Assembly: GCA_037178975.1 (NCBI GenBank)
Contig: JASJZH010000004.1
Location: forward strand, 682,001 to 746,000
Length of the DNA: 64,000 bases
Source: Oscheius tipulae
Taxonomy: Eukaryota; Nematoda; Chromadorea; Rhabditida; Rhabditidae
Direction of reading: 5' to 3'
The notes beneath the pieces were generated by a model, which searched no databases, was not told where the DNA came from, and saw only the letters and a program-made list of their open reading frames with translations. The position numbers and the translations under genes are program-made. The first letter of the stretch is position 1, and each line of letters begins with the position of its first letter. This document shows, piece after piece, positions 1 through 11,485 of this stretch.

Positions 1-210
1 CGCCGTCGCTTCATCCAGATCGTCTCTTCTATTCCTCTGCCGATACAGAAGAAGTTCTACAACAATGCTTCTCATGTCGAAGAAGAGTTCATCCGCCACG
101 AAGGCCTCAATTTTGTAACTCCCCCGATCAATATTCCTATTAGTGATGATTCTCCCGAAATTATTGTTCCTTTTGTTTCCGAGGAGAGTAATTTGGACGA
201 AGATGAGTGA
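1..210 (+). CDS. C-terminal exon of an unidentified protein (5' part outside window)
   Basis: An open frame runs from the first base to a TGA at 208-210 and codes for about 69 residues. It begins with an Arg-rich stretch (RRRFIQIV) and ends in a very acidic tail (SEESNLDEDE). No intron is needed. I do not recognise the family. The acidic tail and continuous frame, followed at once by AT-rich non-coding DNA, suggest the genuine last exon of a gene entering from the left. The frame could be a chance extension, but its length and codon use look coding. Confidence 0.5.
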   Translation, partial: RRRFIQIVSSIPLPIQKKFYNNASHVEEEFIRHEGLNFVTPPINIPISDDSPEIIVPFVSEESNLDEDE

Positions 211-1464
211 CGAATTCGTTTTCTACGTTATTTCAATCAATGTTACCTGTTGTTTAACGAAAAACAAAACGGAAAAGTAGCTAAAAATACGGGAAAAGAT
301 GAAATTGTTTGATGAACGAAATACTTGAAGCTAATTTTTAGCCCTTTGAATCCGCGCCAAAAAAAGCTCGCGAGGCCTGGTCGTTTGGTTGTTTTTTGTG
401 AACAGACTATAATCAAGAAATTGCAATCCTTCTCCCCTTTTTCCTGTATTTTTGCTCATTTTGGTCTGGCAATTGCTTTGGATAATAGTATCGGTTGCTG
501 GTAGCTGAAAACAGCAAAAAAATCATCAAAAAAATGATGGAAATAGTCCGAAGATGGCTGGAACACTGAGGATGCCATTTTGGTCTGTTTTTGCTGTGAT
601 CTCCATTTTCTAGATGTTTACGCTGATGTATCTTGCTTTTCTTTTGGCTAAAAATGGCACTGAGACCGGGTTGAGCGCTGCCCTGAGTTGGTTAATGACT
701 TTCATTCCTCTGCCTCTGACACTGGACTCCAGGCCTTTGTACACGCATGTTTGTCTGTTCATAGCGCACCATTGGCGGCAGGGGGACTCTGTACAACAAC
801 CGAGGGTGGTTTAACTTTGGACTATTCTATTCCAATTTTAACGTTGTACAGTTGTTGTACGTCCCGGTCAATGGCAAAGCCGTAGTGCCACTTTATTCTT
901 TATTTTTTCTTTTCAAAATCACTAAGCCGATAAACCCTCGCTCTTCCCTCTCCCCTTCCCCTCTTCCAATGTTTGTTCATATGACAAATGAAATATCTAT
1001 CTATCTATCTATCTTGTCAAGAACAACTATTGAAAACTCCAAAAGTTGAAGAAGTGGTCAAAGAGGCAAAAAATAGGGTTTCCCTACCTCGTTTCCTATA
1101 TACTTGTTATGGCATTTTCTTCTCTTATCCTAGTTTGGCAGTAAATGAGCTCCAATTCACCCAAAATTGACGAGTAATTTGAAAAAGTTGACATTTTTCG
1201 AGCGACGGCAGCAGCAACAAGATGTAAGATTTTTTCCTGTTTCCATTCCTGTCAATTTACCAGCATTCGTACACTTTTCTAGCCTGATTTACTGTCAGTT
1301 CTCTTCAGGAGCATTACAAAAGTCTTTTTGAGATAGACTGTTACCCTAAAAATTAATTCTTAATCAGAAATTGGCTAGAACTCGTCACAACAACATTCTC
1401 TCGAATTGTTCCTCTTCTTCCCACTTTCCATTTTTTCCAGCACAACATTCTCATTGCAGGTCAT
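211..1464. other. Intergenic DNA, no gene seen
   Basis: AT-rich spacer between the leftmost gene and the mitochondrial carrier. It holds a short ATCT microsatellite (about 991-1013). A good splice-acceptor-like CATTGCAG just before the carrier start (about 1452-1459) could mark a 5'UTR intron or a spliced-leader site. The longest frames here show no recognisable protein. Confidence 0.5.
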
Positions 1465-2848
1465 ATGACCGATTTGTCAGTGAAATGGACTATTTGTGGA
1501 GCCTCAGCCGGCCTGGCCGTCGACCTGGGCCTATATCCTTTGGACACGATCAAGACGCGTCTCCAGGCCAAAGAGGGATTCGTGGCAGCCGGTGGATTTC
1601 GTCACATTTACAGGTTTCTTTCCTTTTTTTAGTTCAAAGTAAGGAAAATTTTTTAGTGGAATGGGCTCGGTCGCGATCGGATCAGCACCAGGAGCAGCCA
1701 TCTTCTTTCTCACCTACGGCAGTGTCAAGCGACTTCTGAGACATGACAGTGAGTGTTTTATAGATTTCTTGTTACCAGAATATCTGTGTTTTTGTAAGAA
1801 ACTAACTAAAAATGTTGGGCTGAAGGTCAGTTGTGGCCACAAAAGTTTGGTCAAATAGCCTGTGGCTTTCGGGGTGGCCACAATTGTTATTATGACTCTT
1901 TGACAGTTCGTGACCAAAAAATAGTTATATTTACAGAAAAATACAGAAGTTTTTCAGACTTTGCAGTTCACGGAATCGCAGCCAGCGTCGGGGAAGTTAC
2001 GGCGTGTCTCGTTCGCGTCCCGACGGAACTCATCAAGCAGAGAGCACAGGTATATTTTACCTTTCCGATATAGATTTGTGCAATACATCGACACTGAATT
2101 GCACATTACTACAAATTTGTGTATTTCAGCTCTGAGTGAAGAGGAAAAGCTTTGAGTTTTTATCTTTTTTAATGTCCCTCTAATAGCAGTTTGTCAAAAA
2201 GTCGATTCTTTCTAGTGATTGTCAAGCTGCCGCACAAAAATCCTTCTCTCAGGCGACAAAAAACAGCTCGATCGGCTCAATTTCCCGAGAAATCTTCGGC
2301 TCTGGCGGGCTCCGAGGCTTCTATCGCGGCTACTTGAGCACAGTCGCCCGAGAAATCCCCTTCAGTCTGCTCCAATACCCGCTCTGGGAATTCCTGAAGC
2401 GACAGGTGGCCAAGAGGAATGTAAGTTTAATCTTTTATACCAAGTACCTCCTAAAATTATTGTAGCTTCTGTCAAAAACCATGTTCAGGGCAGAGATCAG
2501 TGCAGTCCTCTGGCCGGAGCAGCCTGTGGATCTGTGGCCGGAGCCGTCTCGGCCGGACTGACGACCCCGCTAGATGTGGCAAAAACACGAATTATGCTCA
2601 GTAGGGCCGCGAAGGCGCCGACAATTGGAGACACTGTTGGACAGGTACTTTTTAGAGCCACAGTTTCGGGTGAAAACTACTTTCCCTGCTAAAATCCCAA
2701 CAACAGACATTTCCAGGTCTATTCGGAAGGCGGTATACGTGCTCTCTATGCCGGTGTCACACCACGCGTTGTCTGGCTCACTGTCGGCGGTTTCGTCTAC
2801 TTCGGGGCCTACGAGTCCATGCTCAGTCTGACCAATTGGCTCCTTTAG
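1465..2848 (+). CDS. SLC25A26: Mitochondrial S-adenosylmethionine carrier (SLC25A26/SAMC family)
   Basis: Mitochondrial inner-membrane carrier that imports S-adenosylmethionine in exchange for S-adenosylhomocysteine, supplying organellar methylation. Six exons give 262 residues: 1465-1613, 1657-1748, 1958-2049, 2253-2420, 2489-2644 and 2717-2848. All phases close. The three repeats of the carrier fold are visible through their signatures: [10 protein letters not shown] in repeat 1, [12 protein letters not shown] in repeat 2 (the SAMC-specific form of the motif) and [11 protein letters not shown] in repeat 3. GFYRGY and ALYAGVTPR are the matching second-helix motifs. The length fits the family (about 270). 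The ATG at 1465 is the first in frame and immediately precedes repeat 1. The next gene starts only about 195 bp downstream on the same strand, so the two may share an operon. A TATAAA at 2934-2939 could act as a weak poly(A) signal. Intron 2 carries a palindromic GTGGCCAC-rich repeat also found in the neighbouring gene. Confidence 0.93.
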
Positions 2849-3043
2849 CCCAACTTCTAGCTCGACTTTTTCGCTTAAAATTGTTTCAAAATGTATATGC
2901 ACGGGTTTAGGCCTATAGTTTTGTTTTGTTGTGTATAAAGTTCCTACTTTCTTTCCCAGATGTAAATTTTTCATGGCTTGAATGCCCATTTCTACCAGTT
3001 GTTCGTTGGAAATATGTCCAAAAACCGCTGTAAATTTAGAAGA

Positions 3044-5729
3044 ATGGCCACAAGAAGACAGTCGGGTTACGCGACGGTCATGAAACATAGCCCGGTCGAG
3101 TCGACAGCCACAGCTCCCACTCTCGGCCAGCAGGCCGAATGTCTCAGTCAGAACACGGGAGTCAAAGTTAGGAAGGTTGGTGTTTTTTTCCTGCATTCAC
3201 TCATAAGTTATGGTGTTTCTGCGTAAAAGTTGCAAGAAACAAGAGATTTCAGATAATGGTAATTTGAGAATCATAAATACACTTAGGTTAGAAGAGTGAG
3301 AACGTAAAGTTTTGACATCGGACACTGTTCAGCTATCACACTCAATTTCTTCGACTAAGCCAAAAGTTTCCTGTAAAATATTAGTCTTTCATCACTGCTA
3401 CTGCTAGTAGTAGGTTTCCTATCGATAGCAGTTCTTTTTGGCTCGGTGTAACATAAAAACATCACCAAAGATTTTTGAAACGACTAAAAGTATTCTTTTC
3501 CTCAAGTAATAGTGAAAGATTGAGTGTCAAACTGAACGCAGCACTTACAGAGTCGTTGAAGCACAAAAGAACCATCAAAAGAAAGCAAACATTGGAAAGT
3601 TTCTCTTACAAAGTTCAAAGGAATCACCTTTATGTGCCTAAACGACAAAAAATCCCCGATTTTTCAGGCTCTCCTACTCGACAACAAAGCCAGCCGCGTG
3701 CTTTGGCTCGGTTATGGTGAAGGACGTCGTCTCGTGAGCTGGCAGACCTCCGACAGCGGCTTTGATCCCTATATTGAGAGCTCCCGACTCGACCTACAGG
3801 CGAACCCCTTCGATATGTGGTATTTCTTGTCTTTTTCCTGCGAAAAATCAACAAAATTTAGTCTAGTTGGCAAGAAAAACTGCGTGATCAGCTTCGCCAA
3901 CGGCGACTTGAGCCTCGTCAGTCTAGCGAACGATGAGTTGAAGCCGACGAAGACCTATTCAACAGTTCACGGGCCGGGAGGTGCTGATGCGAGGACGGTG
4001 ACCGTCACGGAGAAAAACATTTACAGGTTTGAAAGCTTTTTAAGCTCTTCTTGCTTGTGCGAAACTGTTAGGTCATATCGCCTGTGACTTCGGCTGTAGT
4101 CACAACTATGAGGCCAAATGTCAGTTGTGGTCTCAAAAATTCTAGTTTCATCCACTTTTTTTCAGCGGCTCGTCCTTCGGCAGTCTGGCCGTAGTCGACA
4201 TCGAAACGGGAGCTAATAAATGCATAAATACTGTAATTTTTAACCATACTCGTTTTTTCCTAAAACTCTGTTTCAGGGTTTTGCCGGAGTCCGTAGCCTG
4301 TCCACACTGTCTGGCGGCAGTCTTCTGGCCTCCGGTCACAGCTCGGGACAGCTTCTGATCTGGGACACAAGGGATTTCGGAAGCAACAAGCCGTCAGTAG
4401 TCACGCCGTCGAGGAACAAGTTAGATGGAATCACAGCTCTGGATAAGCATCCGGCACAGACGAATTTGGTCAGTTTCCGACGTTCTCAGGAAGCAAAAAA
4501 GCCTATTTTCAGATCGCCTTCGGCACAGACAACGGCGCTGTCGGTTTCTCGGACATTCGTGGTGTGAGCGGCAACATTCTTCCGCTGACTTACGACATTA
4601 GCTCGTCTACCGTCACCGACGTCCGTTTCCACCCTCAGAATGGTGATCATCTTGTCTGCAGTTCGGCCGACGGCAGTATCGTCCATTGGGACGCCACCCG
4701 TGTCAACAGATTCAGCTTCAGCGCGTGAGTTTCTTGCTACTTTTTGCCAGAGTCACACAGTTAGACAAATTGCCGACCGCTGTGGTTATAGGCATCGCAA
4801 ACCTGGCCGAGGCTTGTAAACAGCACGCGCCTTTGGATAGCCACTGTGCCTGACCCGGGCTGGCCAGGTTTGCGATCCCCGATGGTCACAACTGTTAGGT
4901 TAAAAAGCCTGTGGCCACAGCTGTTCTGCCGAATGGCCACGGCTAGACCAATATCACTAATCAACAAGCTTTTTTTCAGAATGTCCAAGGAGTCGCCGTG
5001 GCTCTCAGACAAACTCGGTGACGCTGTCAGTCTCAACGTTATCAAGTGAGTTTTGTCGCTGTCATGGGGCCTGAAAAGAATCTACCAATTGACCAAAAGA
5101 AGTGCAGATTTAAACTTTCGATGAAACAAAAATTTTCATAGGTCGAAGATTTGCCTGTATTCAAAGTCATTCTCGGTAAAATCGAATAAGTTGTTGTTTA
5201 CCTTTTTTGCTACCATAGTGCCGTTCTAACGACAGTTTCTGAACAGTCAAAGTTGCCTCTTCTTTTGTATCAAAACGCCAAGAAAATACGATAAGAGTAA
5301 GTAGCAAGTAGTCATCTATCATTTTCCGGATGTCTTGGTGGAAATACTACCTTGTACTTGTATACTCTCCATGTAGCTGCTTGCTGAAACAAAACTAGCT
5401 CAGAACAAATCGGTAGTCACTTTTTTCTTTGACGATGCGCAGGAGTCTTGAAAATTTCCGTTTGCTCTTCGAAAGAACAGTCATTAAAGCACAAATCGTT
5501 TGTAAAGTCAAATTCCCATTTTAGCATCGAAACAAAAGAATACCAGCGATGGTGAAAAACAACCGTGTTACCCATAAAAATATGGTAAAACCAACCTTTC
5601 AGGAACGCCTCCTTCTCGGCCATCAGCAGCCTCGACATCTCGGGAGACAGTCTCCTCGCAGCCAAGGACATCCAGTCCATTCTGGTCTTCCCCAACCTCC
5701 AATTTGCTCAGACCTCTTCGAATTGTTAG
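3044..5729 (+). CDS. NUP43: Nucleoporin Nup43-like WD40 protein (npp-23 type)
   Basis: Component of the Nup107-160 (Y) complex of the nuclear pore, acting at pores and kinetochores. Eight exons give 369 residues: 3044-3175, 3668-3816, 3862-4026, 4166-4232, 4277-4468, 4513-4724, 4980-5045 and 5603-5729. WD40 blades are seen as SGHSSGQLLIWDTRD, AFGTDNGAVGFSDIRG and VRFHPQNGDHLVCSSADGSI followed by VHWDA. The C-terminal blade, with SPWLS and a SLDISGDSL/AAKDIQSILVF pattern, matches the end of Nup43 rather than other WD40 proteins. An in-frame ATG at 3014 would add 10 residues. The second donor is unusual (GTGGTA at 3817; 3820 is an alternative). AATAAA lies at 5832-5837. Introns 3 and 6 carry dispersed GTGGCCACA-type repeats. 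The distance to the upstream carrier gene (195 bp) and the acceptor-like CTTTCCCAG at 2951-2959 hint at trans-splicing. Confidence 0.85.
4794..4876. repeat. Inverted repeat inside Nup43 intron 6
   Basis: ATCGCAAACCTGGCC (4794-4808) pairs exactly with GGCCAGGTTTGCGAT (4862-4876), a perfect 15-bp stem with a 53-base loop. It is embedded in a larger intronic block whose AGCCTGTGGC motif recurs in the carrier intron (about 1857) and Nup43 intron 3 (about 4078). It is probably a small dispersed non-autonomous element. Confidence 0.6.
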
Positions 5730-8557
5730 TCTTTTTTTCCAGACCAGATTTCCCAATGATTCTCATCTTTCTTTCAAATTTTGGACGCTCTACAATTTTG
5801 TAAAACATGAGAAAATTTCGGTTCCCCCCTCAATAAAGTCCTCTCACAGCACCGATTGTCTGTCAGTATTTGTTTTCTCTCTGTTGTCTCTCACAATGAT
5901 AAACCGCCGGAAGATTATCGTGTTTGCATGTGTGTCAATAGCAGGTGTTACAGCAAGGAGGGGGAATAGGACTCGATCAACTGCGGTGTTTCTCTTTTCC
6001 TGGAATCCTGGCCCCGTGTTCACTATTCGTATGGAAGATTTCCCACCATATCCAGTACTCTTGATACTTTGGCTCTCTTCAAACTCGTCTTGTCAACTCT
6101 ATTCTGGGATAACACTTAACAACACAGTCCACACATATTTGTCAAGTGTTATCCCAGATTAGAGTTGACATGTGTAACAGACGTCAAATGAATATTGTAA
6201 GGGGAGGATAAGAGTTTTTTAGGTAGCTGATGAAAGATAGTTTTCCAGCAAGTACCAATGACAATCATTTTGAGTGAGTGTCTTCTAGTCAAACATAGAA
6301 TTACCTCAAGGGAAGCAGACTAAAGCAGTACTTTCTCTATATCCCTAAAGGCTATCTGTGCCCCCACACCCGTCTTCTCTTCAGCCGCAACATGAAAAAT
6401 GATGAACAGCTGTGGGTAAGATAGAGAGGGAGAGTCATCTGCCACGTGGAAACTTGAGATTCTGTGAAACAATTTACTTTTTCGATGGAGAGTATGCAGC
6501 AAGCTTACGGATCACTAGTTGACTTAGTACTGGAAGTGAAACATATCATAAACACTGAATGCAGGTTTCTTCAATAGTTTCACCTTCAACTTTATCTTGC
6601 TTTCACACATATGTGCACAACTAAGGCAGACTCTTACGTTTATCAAAAAGGTCCTTACATCCAAAGCTTGAAAGACTAAAACATACTGCTCAACATCTAT
6701 TAGAGCATTGAAAATATTCAAAGAGACTTCTTTTAGGTTTCAGCCGTCCTATATTTTCATCTCCGAACTCTTCCCGCTACATTTCCGGCATTTGGTCTAC
6801 GTTTTCTCTCCCAGTCTCGTCCTTGAATTCCTGCCACCCCTCTCGTCCTTACAATCGCTCTCTTATCATTTTGCCGCGTCATTCCCCCCCTTCTGCAAAC
6901 AGTTCTGAACATTTTCTGGCTTTTTCATTGTACAAACCATGTCTGCAACAGTTGGTAGCATGCTCCGAAGAAAAGGCTGTGAACGGTTTGTCCGGATTTA
7001 TACGGGAATATGGGCTGGTCGGAAAACATTTTTCAATACTTCATTTTTTCTTGATGGCCTCTGAACAATGTTGTGTGAACTCGTCCAGCATTATGATAAC
7101 CTACTGAAACTTTTCCTACTCTTGAAGACACCAATTTTGCAAAATTTTGTATCCGTGAATTTGCAATGGTCGTGAAACATTTTTGAAATAATATCTTTTT
7201 CAAACATTCGGGAAAACGAATAACATTCATTGAACTTTTTCGGCCCTACAAAGACCTGCTGAAACATTTTCCAGATTTGAAGACGTTTTGAAATGTTATA
7301 TCCGTGGATTTTAGGTGGTCGTTGATGGTTTCATGTACAGTGTAACATGATACCATCATTTTAAAATATTCTATCCGTGGTGGTTGTGAAACATATAATC
7401 TTTTTACAAAATTTCGGGGACCATCCAATGTTCAGTGAATTCTTCCAGCCCTATGAAGAAACATTTTCAAACTTTCTGAAGATACCAACTGCTCAAAGTG
7501 AATCCAAGAAATTCGCCTAAGCGTGGGTGGATCTCTACTGGATTTTGTTCAGCGCTATATAGCCTCATTGAAACATGTAAAAAACAAATCCAAATTTCCA
7601 GCCCGCTTTTTCCCCAAGAACCGCGCTCCAATCGCGAAGGCCAGCTGGGGGTATTTTTGACACGGGCGGGGCTGTTTTCTTTCATTTCCTCCCCAATTTT
7701 TGGCCTTTTCCAATCGGAACACTGTCCATATTTGCCATCCATTATCTCTCCTTCGGAGTGTCTCTCTCGATCTCAAGCACATAATATACGATGGACGGGA
7801 AGGCGATATTGATCGCTGAGGGCAGACTCTTGTCTCTCCAGGGTGTTTATAGACGATTCCTGCAACACATATGCACAGCTGTCTAGGAATGTTCACCTCT
7901 TTTTTACCCAAAGGATTCGAATACCGTGTTTCTGTCAGTTTTTTTTATAAATACGATCCGAACTCGTCACATTGAACAGTAGAAACTTCGAGGACTATAA
8001 GGATTCAGTGAAACACATAAGCTTTTTTTTTACGCACAGGAGAATAGTTAGAATTGTAATTTTTTTATGTTTCAGTAGTTCAACATAGAAGGAGTTTCGA
8101 TTTCACCGATAATTCAAAGCAAAGAAAACAAAAACATTAAAGAGAACGAACTATTCGAGACAAGTCCTCTTTTACGGAACTGTTTTATCATGTTTCAACA
8201 TTCAAATGAAACCTAAATGAAGACAACCTGAACAAAGTTATTCGCCGACCAGCTGTGAAATCCCATGTTTTCAGCTAGCCTGAGAAGTCAATTAGTTCCA
8301 CTCTCACTTTTTCCGCTCTTTTCTCTCCCAGTAAACGGGTCGTAAACTCATTGATTTTCTGATAAACATGGGCACTTCCGCCCGTCCTCTCTCTCTCTCT
8401 CTCTCCAGAAAGACAGTGAGACAGATCTCTCAGTGTTCTTACCAGTTTTTTTATCCCAAAACTTTCTACTTTTCCAGGCCCGACCTCGTTCGCGACACGA
8501 CCCGAATAACTGTTCGTCCACACGACAACAAGTCTCTTACAGAGTACAGAAACAGAG
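5730..8557. other. Long intergenic spacer with scattered TGAAACA motifs
   Basis: No credible protein gene was found on either strand. Contents: the AATAAA of the Nup43 gene (5832-5837), a clean hairpin at 6091-6170, a pyrimidine-rich stretch (about 6740-6900) and about ten TGAAACA/TGTTTCA motifs from 6464 on. Four motif-bearing segments between 7150 and 7400 share a TATCCGTG word, suggesting local duplication of a motif-containing unit. A (CT)n tract at about 8388-8404 lies 150 bp upstream of the next start codon. Confidence 0.5.
6091..6170. ncRNA. 80-nt hairpin, possible pre-miRNA-like fold or MITE relic
   Basis: The 31-base arms at 6091-6121 and 6140-6170 pair with only two mismatches around an 18-base loop. 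The length and near-perfect stem match a metazoan miRNA precursor. No target-site duplication is obvious at the ends, which weakens the transposon reading but does not exclude it. Whether it is transcribed cannot be judged from the sequence. Confidence 0.35.
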
Positions 8558-10533
8558 ATGGGAATCATGTCCCGTGTGGACTGGAAACAGTACTTTCCCC
8601 CGTTTACCTCACGAACACTCCTTGCTCACTATCTGCCCGCCAGTGGAGCACTCTCCCACACCGCCTTTGCAGTGCACATCTTTAATCCGAGCATTATCTC
8701 GAGGTGGTTCCTTTTTACTTTTTTTGAAATCATTTTCAAAGACTTATCGAGTTTCCAGTTAAGCCATTGCTTATCCTACAGAGCTGAAACAATCCCTCCA
8801 CTTTATGCATGAAACATAAGAGTCAAACTTTTGATTACCAATAGCGACATTTCGAGTCGGCGAAGCGACAGTCAATATTTCTTACATCTCTTTACATGGA
8901 TCACGAAACATAAAAGTGAAATTTTTACCGTGGCTATCAAACGTTGCCGACAATCATCACAGCCTTAGACAGATAGTGAAACACGAAAGTGCATATTTCT
9001 ACTGACAGCAGAGCTTCTTCGGTAACTTATGTTGACCGTGAAACTAAAACATTTGTTTTTAAACGAAAATCCGTTGTTTTGTGAAAAGCCTAAAGCCTAA
9101 GCCTAAGTATAACAGCTCTTATACTAGTGTTGAAACAAAAAAGTTTCAAGAACCTCAAATTTATAAAAAAAAAAAACAAGTTGATAGAAGTATCTTTCAG
9201 ATGGTTCCCGGTGGGCGATCTGGCAGTAAGCAATTCGATGCTCTTCAACGCTAACTTGGGTATTGGCTTCTACGTATACTTCCGACATCATCTGCATAGG
9301 TTGAACTATTGGGATCGGGTCGAGTTCAGGTACTATTTCAATTCTCTCTTTCTACTCCAAGCCAGCTTCCAATGACTCAGAACATGGGCCTAGAAAAAAA
9401 TTTTGCCAGTTAGACAGCCAATGAGGAATACTATTCGTAAAAGAGTCTATTTTGTGTGACATGGATGCGTTGTACCATCAAATTTCGGTGCACCCTAGGC
9501 ATAGAACCATTTCATAAAACATTTTCCTCAATACGCTACCTTTTCTAACTTTTGGGTTGGGTTGAAAAACTGCATGTTTCACTTCAAGTGCCTTTTCAAG
9601 ATGTTAGCTGTATCGTTGTGGCTCTCTTTATGTGTAGGAAACCAGGTTTTACCTATCTGGCTCACTCGGCCATCTAATGCAGTGAAACGTTTTCACAAGA
9701 GCTTGGTGAAATGCTCAGAGCTTTTTGGTTCATGTTTCACTGTCCCTATTAGATTTTCTAGGACCATGATGATGTCAATAACGGCCTCACATTGCTGAAA
9801 AAAGTCATAAAATGTATTCGGTTTCCAGTGTCCTGGCCTCGACAATCTTCAACTTCGGAAGTCTTCTGGGAGCTGTCCTGATCAAGGCTCTCCTGCCGAC
9901 AAAGTAAGTCCGATCCCCTATTTTTTATGAAACATGTTTTAATTTCCAGAACACCGACATGGGTCCGGTCCATAATGGCCGTCTCCCTAAGTTTTTACCT
10001 CCTCTCGAGGGGGAGAAAATATATGCACTATGTGGATCATAGGTCCGCGAGAGGGTCACCGTCGCCGAGAAGGTGAGGCTTACATTCTTTTTGTTTATGA
10101 CGCAAAATAAGCGCAAATGTGATCAAGCGTTTGAAGTACACTAATGAAAAAACACAGAGCTGTACTGAAAAGCCAATATGATAGGGGGTATAGCAGTAAA
10201 GTTCTAGTTACAAACATTGATTAGTTACTTTTTTTCAACACAACCTTATATTGGTCCGAAGACTGTTTCCTGGAATCAGTCAGTGATGTTTTGCAAAGCA
10301 GTCTGTGTGGATGGGTGAAAGCTAACCACGTAGTAAAATATATCATAAAAATAAACGGCGATGTGAGGCCATTATTGACATCACCCTTTGTGTTTTATAC
10401 CTGAGTAATTCAAATGTACAATTTTTATTGGACTTGAAAAAAGTCTCATTCCTCCAGTTTCAGGCACACCCCGGTGAAAGAAATCGAACGAAACGGTCAC
10501 ATTGGAAATGGACACACGGCGACAGCAGACTAG
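8558..10533 (+). CDS. Small multi-pass membrane protein, family not recognised
   Basis: Five exons give 180 residues: 8558-8703, 9201-9329, 9829-9903, 9950-10072 and 10464-10533. All are joined in phase 2 by good acceptors. Hydrophobic segments are visible around residues 20-45 (HYLPASGALSHTAFAVHIF), 58-75 (LFNANLGIGFYVYF), 93-111 (LASTIFNFGSLLGAVLIKAL) and 118-133 (IMAVSLSFYLLS). This suggests a three- or four-pass protein with a polar C-terminal tail rich in His, Arg and Asn. There are two in-frame starts, at 8558 and 8567; the second (MSRVDWKQYF) is equally plausible. The acceptor-like ACAG just before the start may be a spliced-leader site. Introns 1 and 2 hold many TGTTTCA motifs and a telomeric repeat. 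I do not assign a function. Confidence 0.72.
9088..9107 (-). repeat. Interstitial nematode telomeric repeat (TTAGGC)n
   Basis: About three tandem units of GCCTAA, the reverse complement of the nematode telomere repeat TTAGGC. The first unit has one extra A. It sits in intron 1 of the 180-aa membrane protein gene. Short internal runs like this are common in worm genomes. Confidence 0.7.
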
Positions 10534-11485
10534 AGCGTCCCAGGATTATTTTGAAACTATTTCCTCGCTTTCCTTGATCATTCCCCCTAGTTTTTCTTCC
10601 CATCTTTGTCAAGATCGCTTTGTGATAGTCCCTCTAGGCCGGTACTTCTCCCCCTTTTTTTTTAACCTAACATGTTTCACTCATACTGTCTCTGGCTATT
10701 TTCTGTAGCGGTGTCCATCCTGTACGGTTATTTCCCTTCCACTGACTGTCGTTCTGCGAGTAGAACACTTTTCTGTGTAAAAATGAGCAGAAGTAATAAT
10801 TAGAAGAGTAGGTGAACGAGAGTAAAAGACTTATTTCACAAAACAATTCAGAAACAGGGACCGGGACAGAGACACAGAGAGAGATACAGAGACATATAAG
10901 AGGGTCAGGGAAGTTCTAGCCATTGCAATTGGATACAGAAACACTAACAAAGTCAACAGAAACTAGCGCGGAGTCAGAACTACGAGAACAAAAAAGAAAG
11001 AGCATCCAGGGCCTTTCCACCTGTAGCTTCCACCGTAACAGAACAGACATTCTGTCTTCTCGCACCATTGTGCACAGCTTGTCTTCTTGTCCTCCCCGCA
11101 TCACTTGCCCGGATGAATCCTGGAAGCTTGATCAGCTCGTCTTCTTCTTCTCTCTCTTACTTCCCGATAGTTTCCTCTCTTCTGAAAACTTCGGACAACA
11201 AAGGGATTGGAAAGGTGTCTCTGCCTCTGTTCTACTGTATACACCATCTTTGACAGGCCCTGTCTCTCTGCTTCTGCCTCTGTCATCTCTCTGTATCTGC
11301 AACTGTTTCTCTGTTCTATCTGTACCGTCTTCCAAAGAGCATTTTGTTGGCAAAAGTCTTTATTAGAGGCTGTGTATCCAATTCGACAGGCTTGAGCGCG
11401 AAAAGGGGCATAGTAGTCTGTAAATTCTCTGCGAGAAGTTATGGGGTGACAGTTTTTGGCATTACGGTAGAAAAATATTGAAGAA
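10534..11485. other. Intergenic DNA between two convergent genes
   Basis: Spacer between the ends of the membrane-protein gene (+) and the LIM gene (-). It holds a GA-rich microsatellite at about 10858-10900 and its pyrimidine counterpart at about 11143-11310, both built from ACAGAGAGA-like words. TTTATT at about 11357-11362 is AATAAA on the minus strand, about 125 bp past the LIM gene stop, and probably its poly(A) signal. No protein gene is apparent. Confidence 0.5.
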
